Shown here piece by piece: positions 19,452 through 28,213 of a DNA stretch of 64,000 bases (the stretch's first letter is position 1; each line of letters begins with the position of its first letter). The position numbers and the translations under genes were made by a program. The DNA is from Streptomyces sp. JH14 (GTDB lineage: Bacteria; Actinomycetota; Actinomycetes; Streptomycetales; Streptomycetaceae). The stretch lies in the NCBI RefSeq assembly GCF_029428675.1, contig NZ_JAJNEL010000001.1:4712001-4776000 (forward strand). Direction: 5' to 3'. The notes beneath the pieces were generated by a model. It made no database searches and had not been told where the DNA came from. It saw only the letters and a program-made list of their open reading frames with translations.

Positions 19452-20429
19452 ATGTTGCTCGAAGTGCGCGATCTGCATGTGGAGTTCCACACCCGGGACG
19501 GGGTGGTCAAAGCCGTCAACGGGGTCAACTACTCGGTGTCCGAGGGGGAGACGCTCGCCGTACTCGGAGAGTCCGGCTCCGGCAAGTCGGTCACCGCGCA
19601 GGCGATCATGGGCATTCTCGACATGCCGCCGGGGAAGATCAGCAGCGGCGAGATCGCCTTCAAGGGCCGCGATCTGCTGAAGCTCAAGGCCGACGAACGC
19701 CGGAAGATCCGCGGCCAGGAGATGGCCATGATCTTCCAGGACGCGCTGTCGTCCCTCAACCCGGTGCTCAGCGTGGGGGCACAGCTCGGCGAGATGTTCG
19801 TCGTGCACCGTGGGATGTCCCGCAAGGACGCCAGACTGAAGGCCATCGAGCTGATGGACCGGGTCCGCATCCCGGCCGCGAAGGAACGCGTCGGGGACTA
19901 CCCGCACCAGTTCTCCGGCGGGATGCGCCAGCGCATCATGATCGCCATGGCGATGGCGCTGGAACCCTCGCTGATCATCGCGGACGAACCCACCACCGCC
20001 CTCGACGTGACCGTCCAGGCCCAGGTGATGGACCTCCTCGCCGAGCTCCAGCGCGAGCTCAACATGGGACTCATCCTGATCACCCACGACCTGGGCGTGG
20101 TCGCGGACGTCGCCGACTACATCGCCGTGATGTACGCGGGCCGGATTGTCGAGGCGGCCCCCGTCCACGAGATCTACAAGGCCCCTGCCCACCCGTACAC
20201 CAAGGGCCTCCTCCAGTCGATCCCACGGCTGGACCAGAAGGGCCAGGAGCTGTACGCGATCAAGGGCCTGCCGCCGAACCTGCTGCACATCCCGCCCGGC
20301 TGTGCCTTCCACCCCCGGTGCCCGATGGCCCAGGACATCTGCCGGGGCGAGGTACCGCCGCTGTTCGAGGTCGCCCAGCACCGTGAGAGCGCCTGCTACT
20401 TCTGGAAGGAGACGCTCGATGAACGCTGA
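19452..20429 (+). CDS. Oligopeptide ABC ATPase (DppD type), second system
   Basis: 325-residue ATPase with Walker A GESGSGKS, Q-loop IFQDALSSLNP, signature FSGGMRQR, Walker B IIADEPTTAL and switch HDLGVV. The C-terminal CAFHPRCPMAQDIC cysteine segment of Opp/Dpp ATPases is present. ATG 19452 lies 13 bases after the permease stop. The end overlaps the next ATPase gene by 11 bases, indicating translational coupling within the operon. Confidence 0.91.
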   Translation: MLLEVRDLHVEFHTRDGVVKAVNGVNYSVSEGETLAVLGESGSGKSVTAQAIMGILDMPPGKISSGEIAFKGRDLLKLKADERRKIRGQEMAMIFQDALSSLNPVLSVGAQLGEMFVVHRGMSRKDARLKAIELMDRVRIPAAKERVGDYPHQFSGGMRQRIMIAMAMALEPSLIIADEPTTALDVTVQAQVMDLLAELQRELNMGLILITHDLGVVADVADYIAVMYAGRIVEAAPVHEIYKAPAHPYTKGLLQSIPRLDQKGQELYAIKGLPPNLLHIPPGCAFHPRCPMAQDICRGEVPPLFEVAQHRESACYFWKETLDER

Positions 20430-21636
20430 ACCTGGGAGCACCCGCGCGGGCGGCGAACCCATCCTGGAGGTCCGCGACCTCGTCAAGCACTACCCGCTGA
20501 CCCAGGGCATCCTGTTCAAGAAGCAGGTCGGTGCGGTCAAGGCGGTCGACGGTGTCTCCTTCCGGCTGGCCGCGGGCGAGACCCTCGGCATCGTGGGGGA
20601 GTCCGGCTGCGGAAAGTCGACCGTCGCCAAGATGCTCGTCCATCTGGAACAGCCGACGGCCGGCTCGATCTCGTACAAGGGCGAGGACATCACCAAGCTG
20701 TCCGGCCGTGCGCTGAAGGCCGTACGCCGCAACATCCAGATGGTGTTCCAGGATCCGTACACCTCGCTCAACCCGCGGATGACGGTCGGCGACATCATCG
20801 GGGAGCCCTACGAGATCCACCCCGAGGTGGCCCCGAAGGGCGACCGGCGCCGCAAGGTGCAGGACCTCCTGGATGTCGTGGGTCTCAACCCGGAGTACAT
20901 CAATCGCTACCCGCACCAGTTCTCCGGCGGCCAGCGCCAGCGCATCGGCATCGCCCGCGGTCTGGCCCTCAACCCGGAGATCATCGTCGCCGACGAACCG
21001 GTCTCGGCCCTCGACGTCTCCGTGCAGGCCCAGGTCATCAACCTGCTCGACCGACTGCAGGCGGAGTTCAGCCTGAGCTACGTCTTCATTGCGCACGACC
21101 TGTCGATCGTCCGGCACATCTCCGACCGGGTCGGTGTGATGTATCTGGGCCGGATCGCCGAGATCGGTACGGACGAGCAGATCTATGACCACCCCACGCA
21201 CCCGTACACCCAGGCGCTGCTCTCGGCGGTGCCGGTGCCGGACCCGATGGCGCGCGAGCACCGGGAACGGATCATCCTGCACGGCGATGTGCCGTCGCCG
21301 GCCAACCCGCCGTCCGGCTGCCGCTTCCGCACCCGCTGCTGGAAGGCGCAGGAGCGGTGCGCACTGGAGGTGCCACTGCTTGCGGTGCCCGCGGTCTTCC
21401 GGCTGACGGACACTCCGGCCGCGCACGACTCGGCGTGCCACTTCGCGGAGGAGAAGCAGGTGGTGCCGCCGGTGGAGCCGGGCGAAGACGTGTGGGAGGA
21501 ACCTGTGCAGGCCGGCGAAGAGGTGCGGAAGGAACCTGTGGAGCCGGGTGAAGAGGCGGCGGAGCCGGGCGAGGGACCGGATGAGGAGCCGGGGCAGGAG
21601 CCGGGCGAGCCGGGGACGGACCCCCGGATTCGTTAA
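20419..21636 (+). CDS. Oligopeptide ABC ATPase (DppF type) with an acidic repeat tail, second system
   Basis: 405-residue ATPase. Walker A GESGCGKS, Q-loop VFQDPYTSLNP, FSGGQRQR, IIVADEPVSAL and FIAHDLSI are intact, as is the C-terminal FRTRCWKAQERC cysteine region. The odd part is the last 60 or so residues: a Glu/Pro/Gly repeat (units like EPGEE and EPVEPGE) with no counterpart in the BldKE-type protein, probably a disordered acidic tail from short-repeat expansion. ATG 20419 overlaps the DppD gene by 11 bases. Last gene of the operon, ended by the convergent terminator at 21716-21753. Confidence 0.9.
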   Translation: MNAEPGSTRAGGEPILEVRDLVKHYPLTQGILFKKQVGAVKAVDGVSFRLAAGETLGIVGESGCGKSTVAKMLVHLEQPTAGSISYKGEDITKLSGRALKAVRRNIQMVFQDPYTSLNPRMTVGDIIGEPYEIHPEVAPKGDRRRKVQDLLDVVGLNPEYINRYPHQFSGGQRQRIGIARGLALNPEIIVADEPVSALDVSVQAQVINLLDRLQAEFSLSYVFIAHDLSIVRHISDRVGVMYLGRIAEIGTDEQIYDHPTHPYTQALLSAVPVPDPMAREHRERIILHGDVPSPANPPSGCRFRTRCWKAQERCALEVPLLAVPAVFRLTDTPAAHDSACHFAEEKQVVPPVEPGEDVWEEPVQAGEEVRKEPVEPGEEAAEPGEGPDEEPGQEPGEPGTDPRIR

Positions 21637-21715
21637 CGCACGGGCAACTCGGCCGTCGCACGTCCGATATACGAACGAGTCAGTATGAACAGCGTACGGC
21701 CGTGCGGGTGCCGTG

Positions 21716-21753
21716 AACCGGCCGGGAGGGCTTCCCAGTCCTCCCGGCCGGTT
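21716..21753. terminator. Bidirectional terminator between the Opp operon and the S9 peptidase
   Basis: Perfect 14-bp arms AACCGGCCGGGAGG and complement (21716-21729 and 21740-21753) with a 10-base loop, located between two convergent genes. Confidence 0.8.
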
Positions 21754-21768
21754 GCCCGTTCCGGCCCC

Positions 21769-23901
21769 CTACGCGTGCAGCCCGAGCGATCGCTTCAGGA
21801 AGTCCACCTGCAACAGCAGGAGATTCTCCGCGACTTGCTCCTGGGGCGTCATGTGCGTCACCCCGCTGAGCGGCAGCACCTCATGCGGCCGCCCGGCCGC
21901 GAGCAGCGCCGACGACAGCCGCAGCGAGTGCGCGACCACCACGTTGTCGTCCGCCATCCCGTGGACGATCATCATCGGCCGGATCTGATCGGCGGCCTCG
22001 GACAGCCCGTCGTCGGTGAGCAGCGAGTTGTGGGCGTACACCTCGGGCTGCGTCGACGGATCACCGAGATAGCGCTCGGTGTAGTGGGTGTCGTACAGCC
22101 GCTGGTCGGTCACCGGAGCGCCCACGACAGCCGCGTGGAAGACATCGGGCCGCCGCAGCACGGCCATGCCCGCGAGGTAGCCGCCGTACGACCAGCCGCG
22201 GATCGCCACCTTGCCGAGATCCAGCGGGAACCGTCCGGCCAGTCCGTGCAGTGCCTCCACCTGGTCCTCCAGCGTCAGGACCAGATTGTTCTTGATGGCC
22301 TTCTCCCAGGCGGGGGAGCGCCCGGGGGCGCCCCGGCCGTCCGCCACGACGACCGCGAAGCCCTGATCGGCGAACCACTGCGAGGTGAGGTGCGCATTGT
22401 GTGCGGCGACGACCCGCCGGCCGTGCGGTCCGCCGTACGGATCCATCAGCACCGGAAGCGGACCGTCCGACTCCTGGTAGCCGGTGGGGAGCAGCACGGC
22501 GCACGGAATCCGATGTGCGCCCCCCTCGGTGAGCTGCACCCGGGGCGACAGAACGGGCTCCTCCGCATGGGTCGCGACTGTGGCGATGCGCTTTCCGTCC
22601 CGCATCACCTGCGCCGATGCCCCCGGCCGGTCCAGTGCGGTGGAGACCAGCACGGTCACTCCGCCCGCCCGGACCGCCGAGTGGATCCCCACCCCCTCGG
22701 AGACCCGCTCCACGCCCAGCTCGTTGACCCGGTACACGTGGCTCTCGCCGATCTCCGGATCTGCCGCGTCCTCGCCCGCCGACGCCGACACCAGGACGTC
22801 CGACTCGCCGATGTCCAGCACCGCCAGGATCTGCAACTGCGCCCCGGTCAGCGGCCGGTCGCCCACCGCGAGCACCCGTGCGCCCCCCTCGTCCGCGATC
22901 CGCACGAGCCGCCCGTCCGGCGCCCACGCCGGCACTCCGGCGAAGAGATCCAGCCACACCGGGTCCTCGTCGACATGGACCGTCCGCGTCGTACCGCTCT
23001 CCGTGTCCACCGCGAGGAAGAGCTGACTGCGCTGGTCGCGGGCCTGGACCAGGATCAGTGGGGCGCCGGCCGACGACCAGTGCACCTGCGCCAGATACGG
23101 GTAGCGGGCCCGGTCCCACACCACTTCGGTACGGGTGCCGTCCAGCCCCATCACCAGCAGCCGCACCTCGGCGTTGGGCGTCCCCGCCGCTGGGTACGCG
23201 ACCTCCGTGGGCCTGCGGTCCGGGTGTGCGGGATCGGCGATCCACCACCGCTTCACCGGGCTGTCGTCGACCCGGGCGACCAGCAGCCGGTCCGATTCCG
23301 GCGACCACCAGAAGCCGCGCGAGCGCTTCATCTCCTCGGCCGCGATGAACTCCGCGAGACCGTAGGAGATGTGCGCGTTCTCCGGCTCCGCCAGCGCCCG
23401 GTCCCCGTCGCCCTCCGCCCCCACGACGCGCAGTGCGCCCTTCGACACGTACGCGACATGACGACCGTCCGGCGACGGCCGCGGGTCCAGCACCGGCCCC
23501 GGCACCGGCAGCGCGCGCGCCGTACCGGCCCGCAACTCCGCGACGTACACCTTCCCGGACAGCGCGAACGCCGCCAACTCGGCCGCTTCGTCGACCGCGT
23601 AGCCGACGATCCCCGAGGAGCCCTCGCGGCTCCGCTCGCGCCGTGCCCGCTCCTGCGCCGACAGCTTCTCCGCCGAACCGCCCAGCAGCGCCGCGGGATC
23701 GGCGACGACGCGTTCCTTCGGTGAGCCGTCGGCCGTCAGTTCCAGTACCCAGAGCTGGTTGGACCGGTCCGTGCCGGAGGCCGACCGCAGGAAGATCACC
23801 CGCTCACCGTCCGGCGAGACGGTGAACGCACGGGGGGCGCCGAGGGTGAACCGCTGAGTCCTGGCGTGCTGTCGGGGAAACGAAAGCTTCTGCAAGGTCA
23901 T
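21769..23901 (-). CDS. Dipeptidyl-peptidase IV-like serine peptidase (family S9)
   Basis: 710-residue prolyl-oligopeptidase-superfamily enzyme. The N-terminal two thirds is a beta-propeller (repeated SPDG and WSPE strands); the C-terminal alpha/beta hydrolase carries the triad: Ser571 in GWSYGG, Asp651/652 in GMADDN and His683 in GVTHM. An EFIAAEEM segment in the propeller matches the double-Glu motif that binds the substrate amino terminus in DPP-IV. It would clip dipeptides from peptides taken up next door. No signal peptide is seen, so it is probably cytoplasmic. ATG 23901 follows a TAGGGT box by 8 bases, suggesting a leaderless or near-leaderless mRNA. Confidence 0.88.
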   Translation of the reverse strand: MTLQKLSFPRQHARTQRFTLGAPRAFTVSPDGERVIFLRSASGTDRSNQLWVLELTADGSPKERVVADPAALLGGSAEKLSAQERARRERSREGSSGIVGYAVDEAAELAAFALSGKVYVAELRAGTARALPVPGPVLDPRPSPDGRHVAYVSKGALRVVGAEGDGDRALAEPENAHISYGLAEFIAAEEMKRSRGFWWSPESDRLLVARVDDSPVKRWWIADPAHPDRRPTEVAYPAAGTPNAEVRLLVMGLDGTRTEVVWDRARYPYLAQVHWSSAGAPLILVQARDQRSQLFLAVDTESGTTRTVHVDEDPVWLDLFAGVPAWAPDGRLVRIADEGGARVLAVGDRPLTGAQLQILAVLDIGESDVLVSASAGEDAADPEIGESHVYRVNELGVERVSEGVGIHSAVRAGGVTVLVSTALDRPGASAQVMRDGKRIATVATHAEEPVLSPRVQLTEGGAHRIPCAVLLPTGYQESDGPLPVLMDPYGGPHGRRVVAAHNAHLTSQWFADQGFAVVVADGRGAPGRSPAWEKAIKNNLVLTLEDQVEALHGLAGRFPLDLGKVAIRGWSYGGYLAGMAVLRRPDVFHAAVVGAPVTDQRLYDTHYTERYLGDPSTQPEVYAHNSLLTDDGLSEAADQIRPMMIVHGMADDNVVVAHSLRLSSALLAAGRPHEVLPLSGVTHMTPQEQVAENLLLLQVDFLKRSLGLHA

Positions 23902-23909
23902 AACCCCGA

Positions 23910-23915
23910 ACCCTA
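23910..23915 (-). promoter_or_regulatory. Candidate -10 box (TAGGGT) for the S9 peptidase
   Basis: TAGGGT on the minus strand ends 8 bases before ATG 23901. A TANNNT box 6-8 bases before a start codon is the known arrangement of actinobacterial leaderless transcripts. Confidence 0.55.
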
Positions 23916-24117
23916 GGGCCTGATCCGGCCGAGGTCCGAGGACCGGGACAGAGACCGGACATGGCGCCCGACCACCCGGTCGTGCGCCCCTCGTGCTGCT
24001 GTGCCCCGATCAATGCGGTGGCACGGATAGTTATGATCCGTAGCGCTCGGTGGGTAAGAACCTGCTGGCTCCATGCGTGCTGCCTGTCCCCGACCGTACC
24101 GATGGAGGTGAACCGCC

Positions 24118-24312
24118 GTGGCACTCTCGATTTCGGCGGTGGTGCTGCTGGCGATCGTCGTCTTCCTGCTGATCCGGAAATCCGGACTGAAGGGCGGACA
24201 TGCGGTGGTCTGCATGCTGCTCGGTTTTTATCTCGCCAGTTCGTCCATCGCCCCCACCATCTCGGAGCTGACCACGAACGTGGCCGGCATGATCGGAGGC
24301 ATCAAGTTCTGA
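24118..24312 (+). CDS. Small two-helix membrane protein, unknown function
   Basis: 64-residue protein with two hydrophobic segments (about 5-20, ISAVVLLAIVVFLLI, and 29-47) separated by a short basic loop RKSGLKGGH, and a polar C-terminus with a Ser/Thr-rich stretch. GTG 24118 is preceded by GGAGGTGA at normal spacing. It lies 54 bases before mshB on the same strand, but mshB has its own promoter box. Not recognised; might be a small regulatory or stress membrane protein. Confidence 0.7.
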   Translation: MALSISAVVLLAIVVFLLIRKSGLKGGHAVVCMLLGFYLASSSIAPTISELTTNVAGMIGGIKF

Positions 24313-24353
24313 TCCGGAGCCTTCCGCGGTCGGCCCGTGGGGCAGTCGGCTCG

Positions 24354-24359
24354 TAGGGT
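24354..24359 (+). promoter_or_regulatory. Candidate -10 box (TAGGGT) for mshB, leaderless arrangement
   Basis: TAGGGT followed by seven bases and ATG 24367, with no ribosome-binding site in between. Same spacing as in front of dapE. No clear -35 element. Confidence 0.6.
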
Positions 24360-24366
24360 GGGTGCC

Positions 24367-25278
24367 ATGACGGACCTTCCCGCCCGTCGTCTGCTCCTGG
24401 TGCACGCGCACCCCGACGACGAGTCGATCAACAACGGCGCCACGATGGCCCTGTACGCCGCCCAGGGCGTCCAGGTCACCCTGGTTACCTGCACGCTCGG
24501 CGAGGAGGGCGAGGTCATCCCGCCCGAGCTCGCGCACCTCACGGCCGACCGGGACGACACCCTGGGCGCCCACCGCATCGGTGAACTCGCCGCCGCGATG
24601 AAGGAGCTCGGGGTCACCGACCACCGGTTCCTCGGCGGACCGGGCCGGTTCCGCGACTCCGGCATGATGGGCGCCGAGCAGAACCACCGGCCCGGCGCCT
24701 TCTGGAACACGGCCGTGGACGACGCCGCCGGGTACCTCGTCGAGGTGATCCGCTCGGTACGCCCTCAGGTCCTCGTCACGTACGACCCCGACGGCGGCTA
24801 CGGGCACCCCGACCACATCCAGGCGCACCGGGTGGCGATGCGCGCCGCGGACCTCGCGGCCGACCCCGCGTACCGGGACGGGGCCGGCACCCCGCACGCC
24901 GTCGAGAAGATCTACTGGAACCGGGTGCCCCGCTCCGTCGCCGAGCAGGCCTTCGCCCGGCTGCGCGCCACCGCCCCCGACGCCTTTCCGGGGATCGCCA
25001 CGATCGACGACGTACCGGGTGTGGTGAACGACACGCAGATCACCACGGAGATCGACGGCGCGGCCCATGCGGCCGCCAAGACGGCGGCCATGCGGGCCCA
25101 CGGCACACAGATCGCCGTGGACGGTCCGTTCTTCGCCCTCTCGAACGATCTGGGACAACCCGTCTTCACCACGGAGTACTACGAGTTGGTACGCGGAACC
25201 CCGGGAGCCGCCGAGGGCGCGCGGGAACACGATCTCTTCGCAGGCGTACCGGAAGCACGGCCGGGAGCACGGACATGA
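24367..25278 (+). CDS. mshB: Mycothiol biosynthesis deacetylase MshB
   Basis: 303-residue zinc deacetylase (PIG-L/LmbE family) that removes acetate from N-acetyl-glucosaminyl-inositol, the second step after MshA in making mycothiol, the actinobacterial redox buffer. The metal site is visible as AHPDDE (His15, Asp18) near the N-terminus and His147 in GHPDH; Asp17 fits the general base. Length and the GAFWNT, TYDPDGGYGHPDH and KIYWNRVP stretches are typical of MshB rather than Mca. ATG 24367 sits seven bases after TAGGGT and appears leaderless. The stop overlaps the next gene by four bases (ATGA). Confidence 0.93.
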   Translation: MTDLPARRLLLVHAHPDDESINNGATMALYAAQGVQVTLVTCTLGEEGEVIPPELAHLTADRDDTLGAHRIGELAAAMKELGVTDHRFLGGPGRFRDSGMMGAEQNHRPGAFWNTAVDDAAGYLVEVIRSVRPQVLVTYDPDGGYGHPDHIQAHRVAMRAADLAADPAYRDGAGTPHAVEKIYWNRVPRSVAEQAFARLRATAPDAFPGIATIDDVPGVVNDTQITTEIDGAAHAAAKTAAMRAHGTQIAVDGPFFALSNDLGQPVFTTEYYELVRGTPGAAEGAREHDLFAGVPEARPGART

Positions 25279-25721
25279 GCAACGGCAAGCAGCGCCCGCC
25301 CCGCACCGGGGCCACGGCGCGGGAGCCGGTGCCCACCGGTCTCGCCGCACCCCTCAACCCGGGCCGCATCGGCGCCTACCTGGGCCTCGCGGTCCTCGGC
25401 GTGCTCGTCGGGATCGCCGGGGCGTTCGTCCAAGCCGCCTGGTTCCCCGGTGGTTTGCTCCTCGCGCTGGTCGCCGCCGCCGGACTCTTCTACGGCGGCC
25501 GGCTGCTCACCGGCACCCAGATCGGCACCCTCGCACCCGCCGCGGGCTGGCTGATCTCCATCATTCTTCTGCTCGGTGGACGCCCTGAGGGCGACTACGT
25601 CTTCGGTGACGAAGTGGGCCTCACACTTTTCATGCTGGGCGGGATGGCTGTCGCTGTGATCTGTGCCACCATGTCGCGGTCGCCGCGACAAGGTGACGAC
25701 AGCGGCCGACCTGGCAAGTAA
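25275..25721 (+). CDS. DUF6113-type integral membrane protein
   Basis: 148-residue membrane protein. After about 33 polar residues there are four hydrophobic helices (GAYLGLAVLGVLVGIAGAF, the GGLLLALVAAAGLFYGG stretch, PAAGWLISIILLL and LFMLGGMAVAVICATM) and a short charged tail. It overlaps mshB in an ATGA junction, so the two are co-translated. The pairing with mshB is common in streptomycetes, but the role is unknown; it could help thiol or membrane homeostasis only by association. Confidence 0.72.
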   Translation: MSNGKQRPPRTGATAREPVPTGLAAPLNPGRIGAYLGLAVLGVLVGIAGAFVQAAWFPGGLLLALVAAAGLFYGGRLLTGTQIGTLAPAAGWLISIILLLGGRPEGDYVFGDEVGLTLFMLGGMAVAVICATMSRSPRQGDDSGRPGK

Positions 25722-25896
25722 TGTGCCACGTCCGATCCCGTAATGCCCCCTGCCCGTCCCGCGGGTGCACCGCCCTTTCCCCCGGTCGCGGAGTGTCTGT
25801 CGGCGGCGGCCAGTATGGTGGTTCGCGCGCCGAGCCGTCCCCTGGCCTGCGGCATGGGGGAAGTACGGGCGGCGGAGCCAATCGGGAGAACCTGCT

Positions 25897-28005
25897 TTGA
25901 GTCGTGAAACTGACAGTTCGTCCTCCGGGCCCCAGGGGCGCGGGGGAGCCGCGTACCCATCGGGTACGCCGCCGTACGGATCACGCCAGTATCCGTCGCT
26001 GCATCCTTCGCAGGACGCCCCTGAGGAGTCCCCGGAGTCTGCGGAGCCGTCCCAGCCCGAAGAGCCGAGAACCGAGACGACGCTGACGACGCGTATCCGG
26101 ATCAACATTCCCGGCTCGCGTCCCATCCCGCCGGTTGTCATGCGTACGCCAGTGAGCGACGCCGAGGCGGACGCCTCGCGCGAGCGCACCGGCAGCACGC
26201 CGCGTCCGGGCGTACCCGCGCCCAAGGGCGCGCAGGGCGGAACGGGCGCGCAGGGCGGACCTGCCGATGATGCGCGGGACGGTGCGGCGGCTGCGGAACC
26301 GGCTGCCGAGAAGCCGGCCAGAGAGAAGAGCGGCAGCGACTGGTTCGCACCGCGCAAGGCCCCGACGGGCATGTCGGCGGCCGGTGGCACGGGCTCGGCC
26401 GAAGGCGCCGGCGTACCCGCCGGACCTTCCGGATCTTCTGCGCCCGCCGGACCCGGCGGCCCCGGTGGATCCACCCCGCCGCGCGGCGACCTGCCGTACT
26501 TCTCGGACGGCCCGCAGCGCGCAGGCGACCAGGGCGCACCCCGCCCCGGCGCACGCGACGAGATCCCGGGCGAGCCGCGCGCCACCCCGAACCTCGGTGT
26601 GCGTCCGCCGGGCCCGTCCGGGGCCACCACCGGCCCGGTCACCGGTGCCTCGTCGTTCACCCCGAACCTCGGTGGGCCGGACGGTCCCGGCTCGCGCGGT
26701 CCCGGCGTTCCGGCGGGCCCCGGCGCCCCCGGTGGCGTGCCCCCGCGGATGTCCGACGACACGGCCGTCCTGACGCCGCAGTTCGCGGCGCCCGCCCCCG
26801 GCCCCGGCGGGCATGTCTCCGGGGACACGCTCACCAGCGGCATCCCCGTCGTTCCGCCGGAGCACCGCGCGCCGTCCGCCCCGTCGCCGTTCGCGCGCCC
26901 GGGTTCCGGCGGTCCCGGCGCACCGGGCACCGGCCCGACGCCCCGTTTCCAGGACGATCCGATGGGCGCCGGACCCGGCGGACCGGGACGGCCGGCCGGC
27001 CCTGCCGCCCCGGCGCCCGCCCCCGCCGCGGCCCGCCCCGCTCCGGCCCCCGCGAAGAAGGGCCGCTCCAAGCTGGTCCTGCTCTGCGTGGGAGTCGTCG
27101 GTCTGGCCGGCGTCGCGTACGGCGCGGGCCTGCTGATGAACCACTCCGAGGTCCCCAAGGGCACCACCGTCCTCGGCGTCGACATCGGCGGCGGCACGAA
27201 GGAGGAGGCGGTCGCCAAGCTGGACACGGCGCTCGGCCAGCGTGCCAAGACGCCTCTCCAGCTGTCCGTGGACGGCAAGAAGGCGCAGCTCGCCCCGGAC
27301 AAGGCAGGGCTCTCCCTGGACAGCCAGGAGACCGTGCGCGGCGCCGCGGGCAGCGACTACAACCCGGTGTCGGTGATCGGCTCCCTCTTCGGCGCCGAGC
27401 GCCAGGCCGACCCGGTCATCCCGGTCGACGAGGAGAAGCTCGGCGTCGCGCTGAGCGACCTGGCGGGCACCTCCGGCTCGGCCAACGACGGCACGATCAA
27501 GTTCGAGCCGGGCAAGGCCGTTCCGGTCCCCGGCAAGGTGGGCAAGGCGCTCGACGTCAACCGGTCGATGATCTCCGTGCGGGATGCGTACCGCGCCCAG
27601 GTGCAGACGGGCAAGCCGGCCACGGTCGAACTGCCGGTCGCCACCCGCGAGCCCACCATCGGCCAGGCCGAACTCGACCGGGCCATGAACGAGTTCGCGA
27701 AGCCCGCGATGTCCGGCCTGATCACTATCAAGGCCGGGCCCAAGCAGATCCAGTTCGGCCCCGCGAAGTCGCTGCCGCAGATCCTTTCGATGAAGGCGAT
27801 CAACGGCCGGCTGGTCGAGGTCTACAACAAGAAGGCGATCGACACGCTCTGCGACGGGGTCTTCGACGGCATCATGATCACCAAGGCTGACGGCAAGCAG
27901 CATCAGCTCAGTGCGGACGACGTGGCGCATGCCATGCAGAGCGCACTGCTCGGCAAGACCACCGCCGAGCGGACCGCCACGATCGCCCTCGACGGCAACG
28001 GGTAG
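25897..28005 (+). CDS. Membrane-anchored peptidoglycan-binding (YoaR/PG_binding_4-like) protein
   Basis: 702-residue protein. Residues 1-390 are a disordered Pro/Gly/Ala/Ser-rich cytoplasmic region; a single helix (about 392-414, KLVLLCVGVVGLAGVAYGAG) anchors it; residues 415-702 lie outside and contain a domain like the putative peptidoglycan-binding part of VanW/YoaR proteins (VLGVDIGGGTKEEAVAKL, then TVELPV and later strands). The VanW domain that often follows is absent, so it likely only binds or senses wall material. Start TTG 25897 is preferred to upstream codons because GGGAGAA lies six bases before it. A hairpin terminator follows. The proline-rich half resembles regions of streptomycete cell-division or signalling scaffolds, which is only an analogy. 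Confidence 0.75.
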   Translation: MSRETDSSSSGPQGRGGAAYPSGTPPYGSRQYPSLHPSQDAPEESPESAEPSQPEEPRTETTLTTRIRINIPGSRPIPPVVMRTPVSDAEADASRERTGSTPRPGVPAPKGAQGGTGAQGGPADDARDGAAAAEPAAEKPAREKSGSDWFAPRKAPTGMSAAGGTGSAEGAGVPAGPSGSSAPAGPGGPGGSTPPRGDLPYFSDGPQRAGDQGAPRPGARDEIPGEPRATPNLGVRPPGPSGATTGPVTGASSFTPNLGGPDGPGSRGPGVPAGPGAPGGVPPRMSDDTAVLTPQFAAPAPGPGGHVSGDTLTSGIPVVPPEHRAPSAPSPFARPGSGGPGAPGTGPTPRFQDDPMGAGPGGPGRPAGPAAPAPAPAAARPAPAPAKKGRSKLVLLCVGVVGLAGVAYGAGLLMNHSEVPKGTTVLGVDIGGGTKEEAVAKLDTALGQRAKTPLQLSVDGKKAQLAPDKAGLSLDSQETVRGAAGSDYNPVSVIGSLFGAERQADPVIPVDEEKLGVALSDLAGTSGSANDGTIKFEPGKAVPVPGKVGKALDVNRSMISVRDAYRAQVQTGKPATVELPVATREPTIGQAELDRAMNEFAKPAMSGLITIKAGPKQIQFGPAKSLPQILSMKAINGRLVEVYNKKAIDTLCDGVFDGIMITKADGKQHQLSADDVAHAMQSALLGKTTAERTATIALDGNG

Positions 28006-28025
28006 CAGCACCCCGTACCGTCACA

Positions 28026-28077
28026 GCTGACGGCGCCGCCCCCGCCCGGACCTCCGGCCGGGGGCGGCGCCGTCAGC
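28026..28077 (+). terminator. Hairpin terminator after the peptidoglycan-binding protein gene
   Basis: Perfect 19-bp arms GCTGACGGCGCCGCCCCCG and complement (28026-28044, 28059-28077) with a loop that can itself fold (CCGG/CCGG). It begins 21 bases after the stop. Confidence 0.85.
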
Positions 28078-28125
28078 GTTCGCGGCGCCCCTCGTCCGGT
28101 GCGCCGGGAACGCGCCGCCCGGCGG

Positions 28126-28154
28126 TGTCATGCATCCGGCATGACATCTGTCAT
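28126..28154 (+). promoter_or_regulatory. Overlapping inverted repeats of TGTCAT upstream of the ABC/two-component operon
   Basis: TGTCATGC-N5-GCATGACA (28126-28146, 8-bp arms perfect) overlaps ATGACA-TC-TGTCAT (28141-28154, 6-bp arms perfect). Three alternating TGTCAT half-sites thus lie within 29 bases, 60 bases before the ABC gene. This looks like a binding site for a dimeric regulator, and the LuxR-type response regulator at the end of the operon is the obvious candidate. Confidence 0.65.
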
Positions 28155-28213
28155 CCCCGATTCACGACCCGTGACCCTGCCGGGCACCCACCCGCCTCCG
28201 TCAGGCTGGGCGC

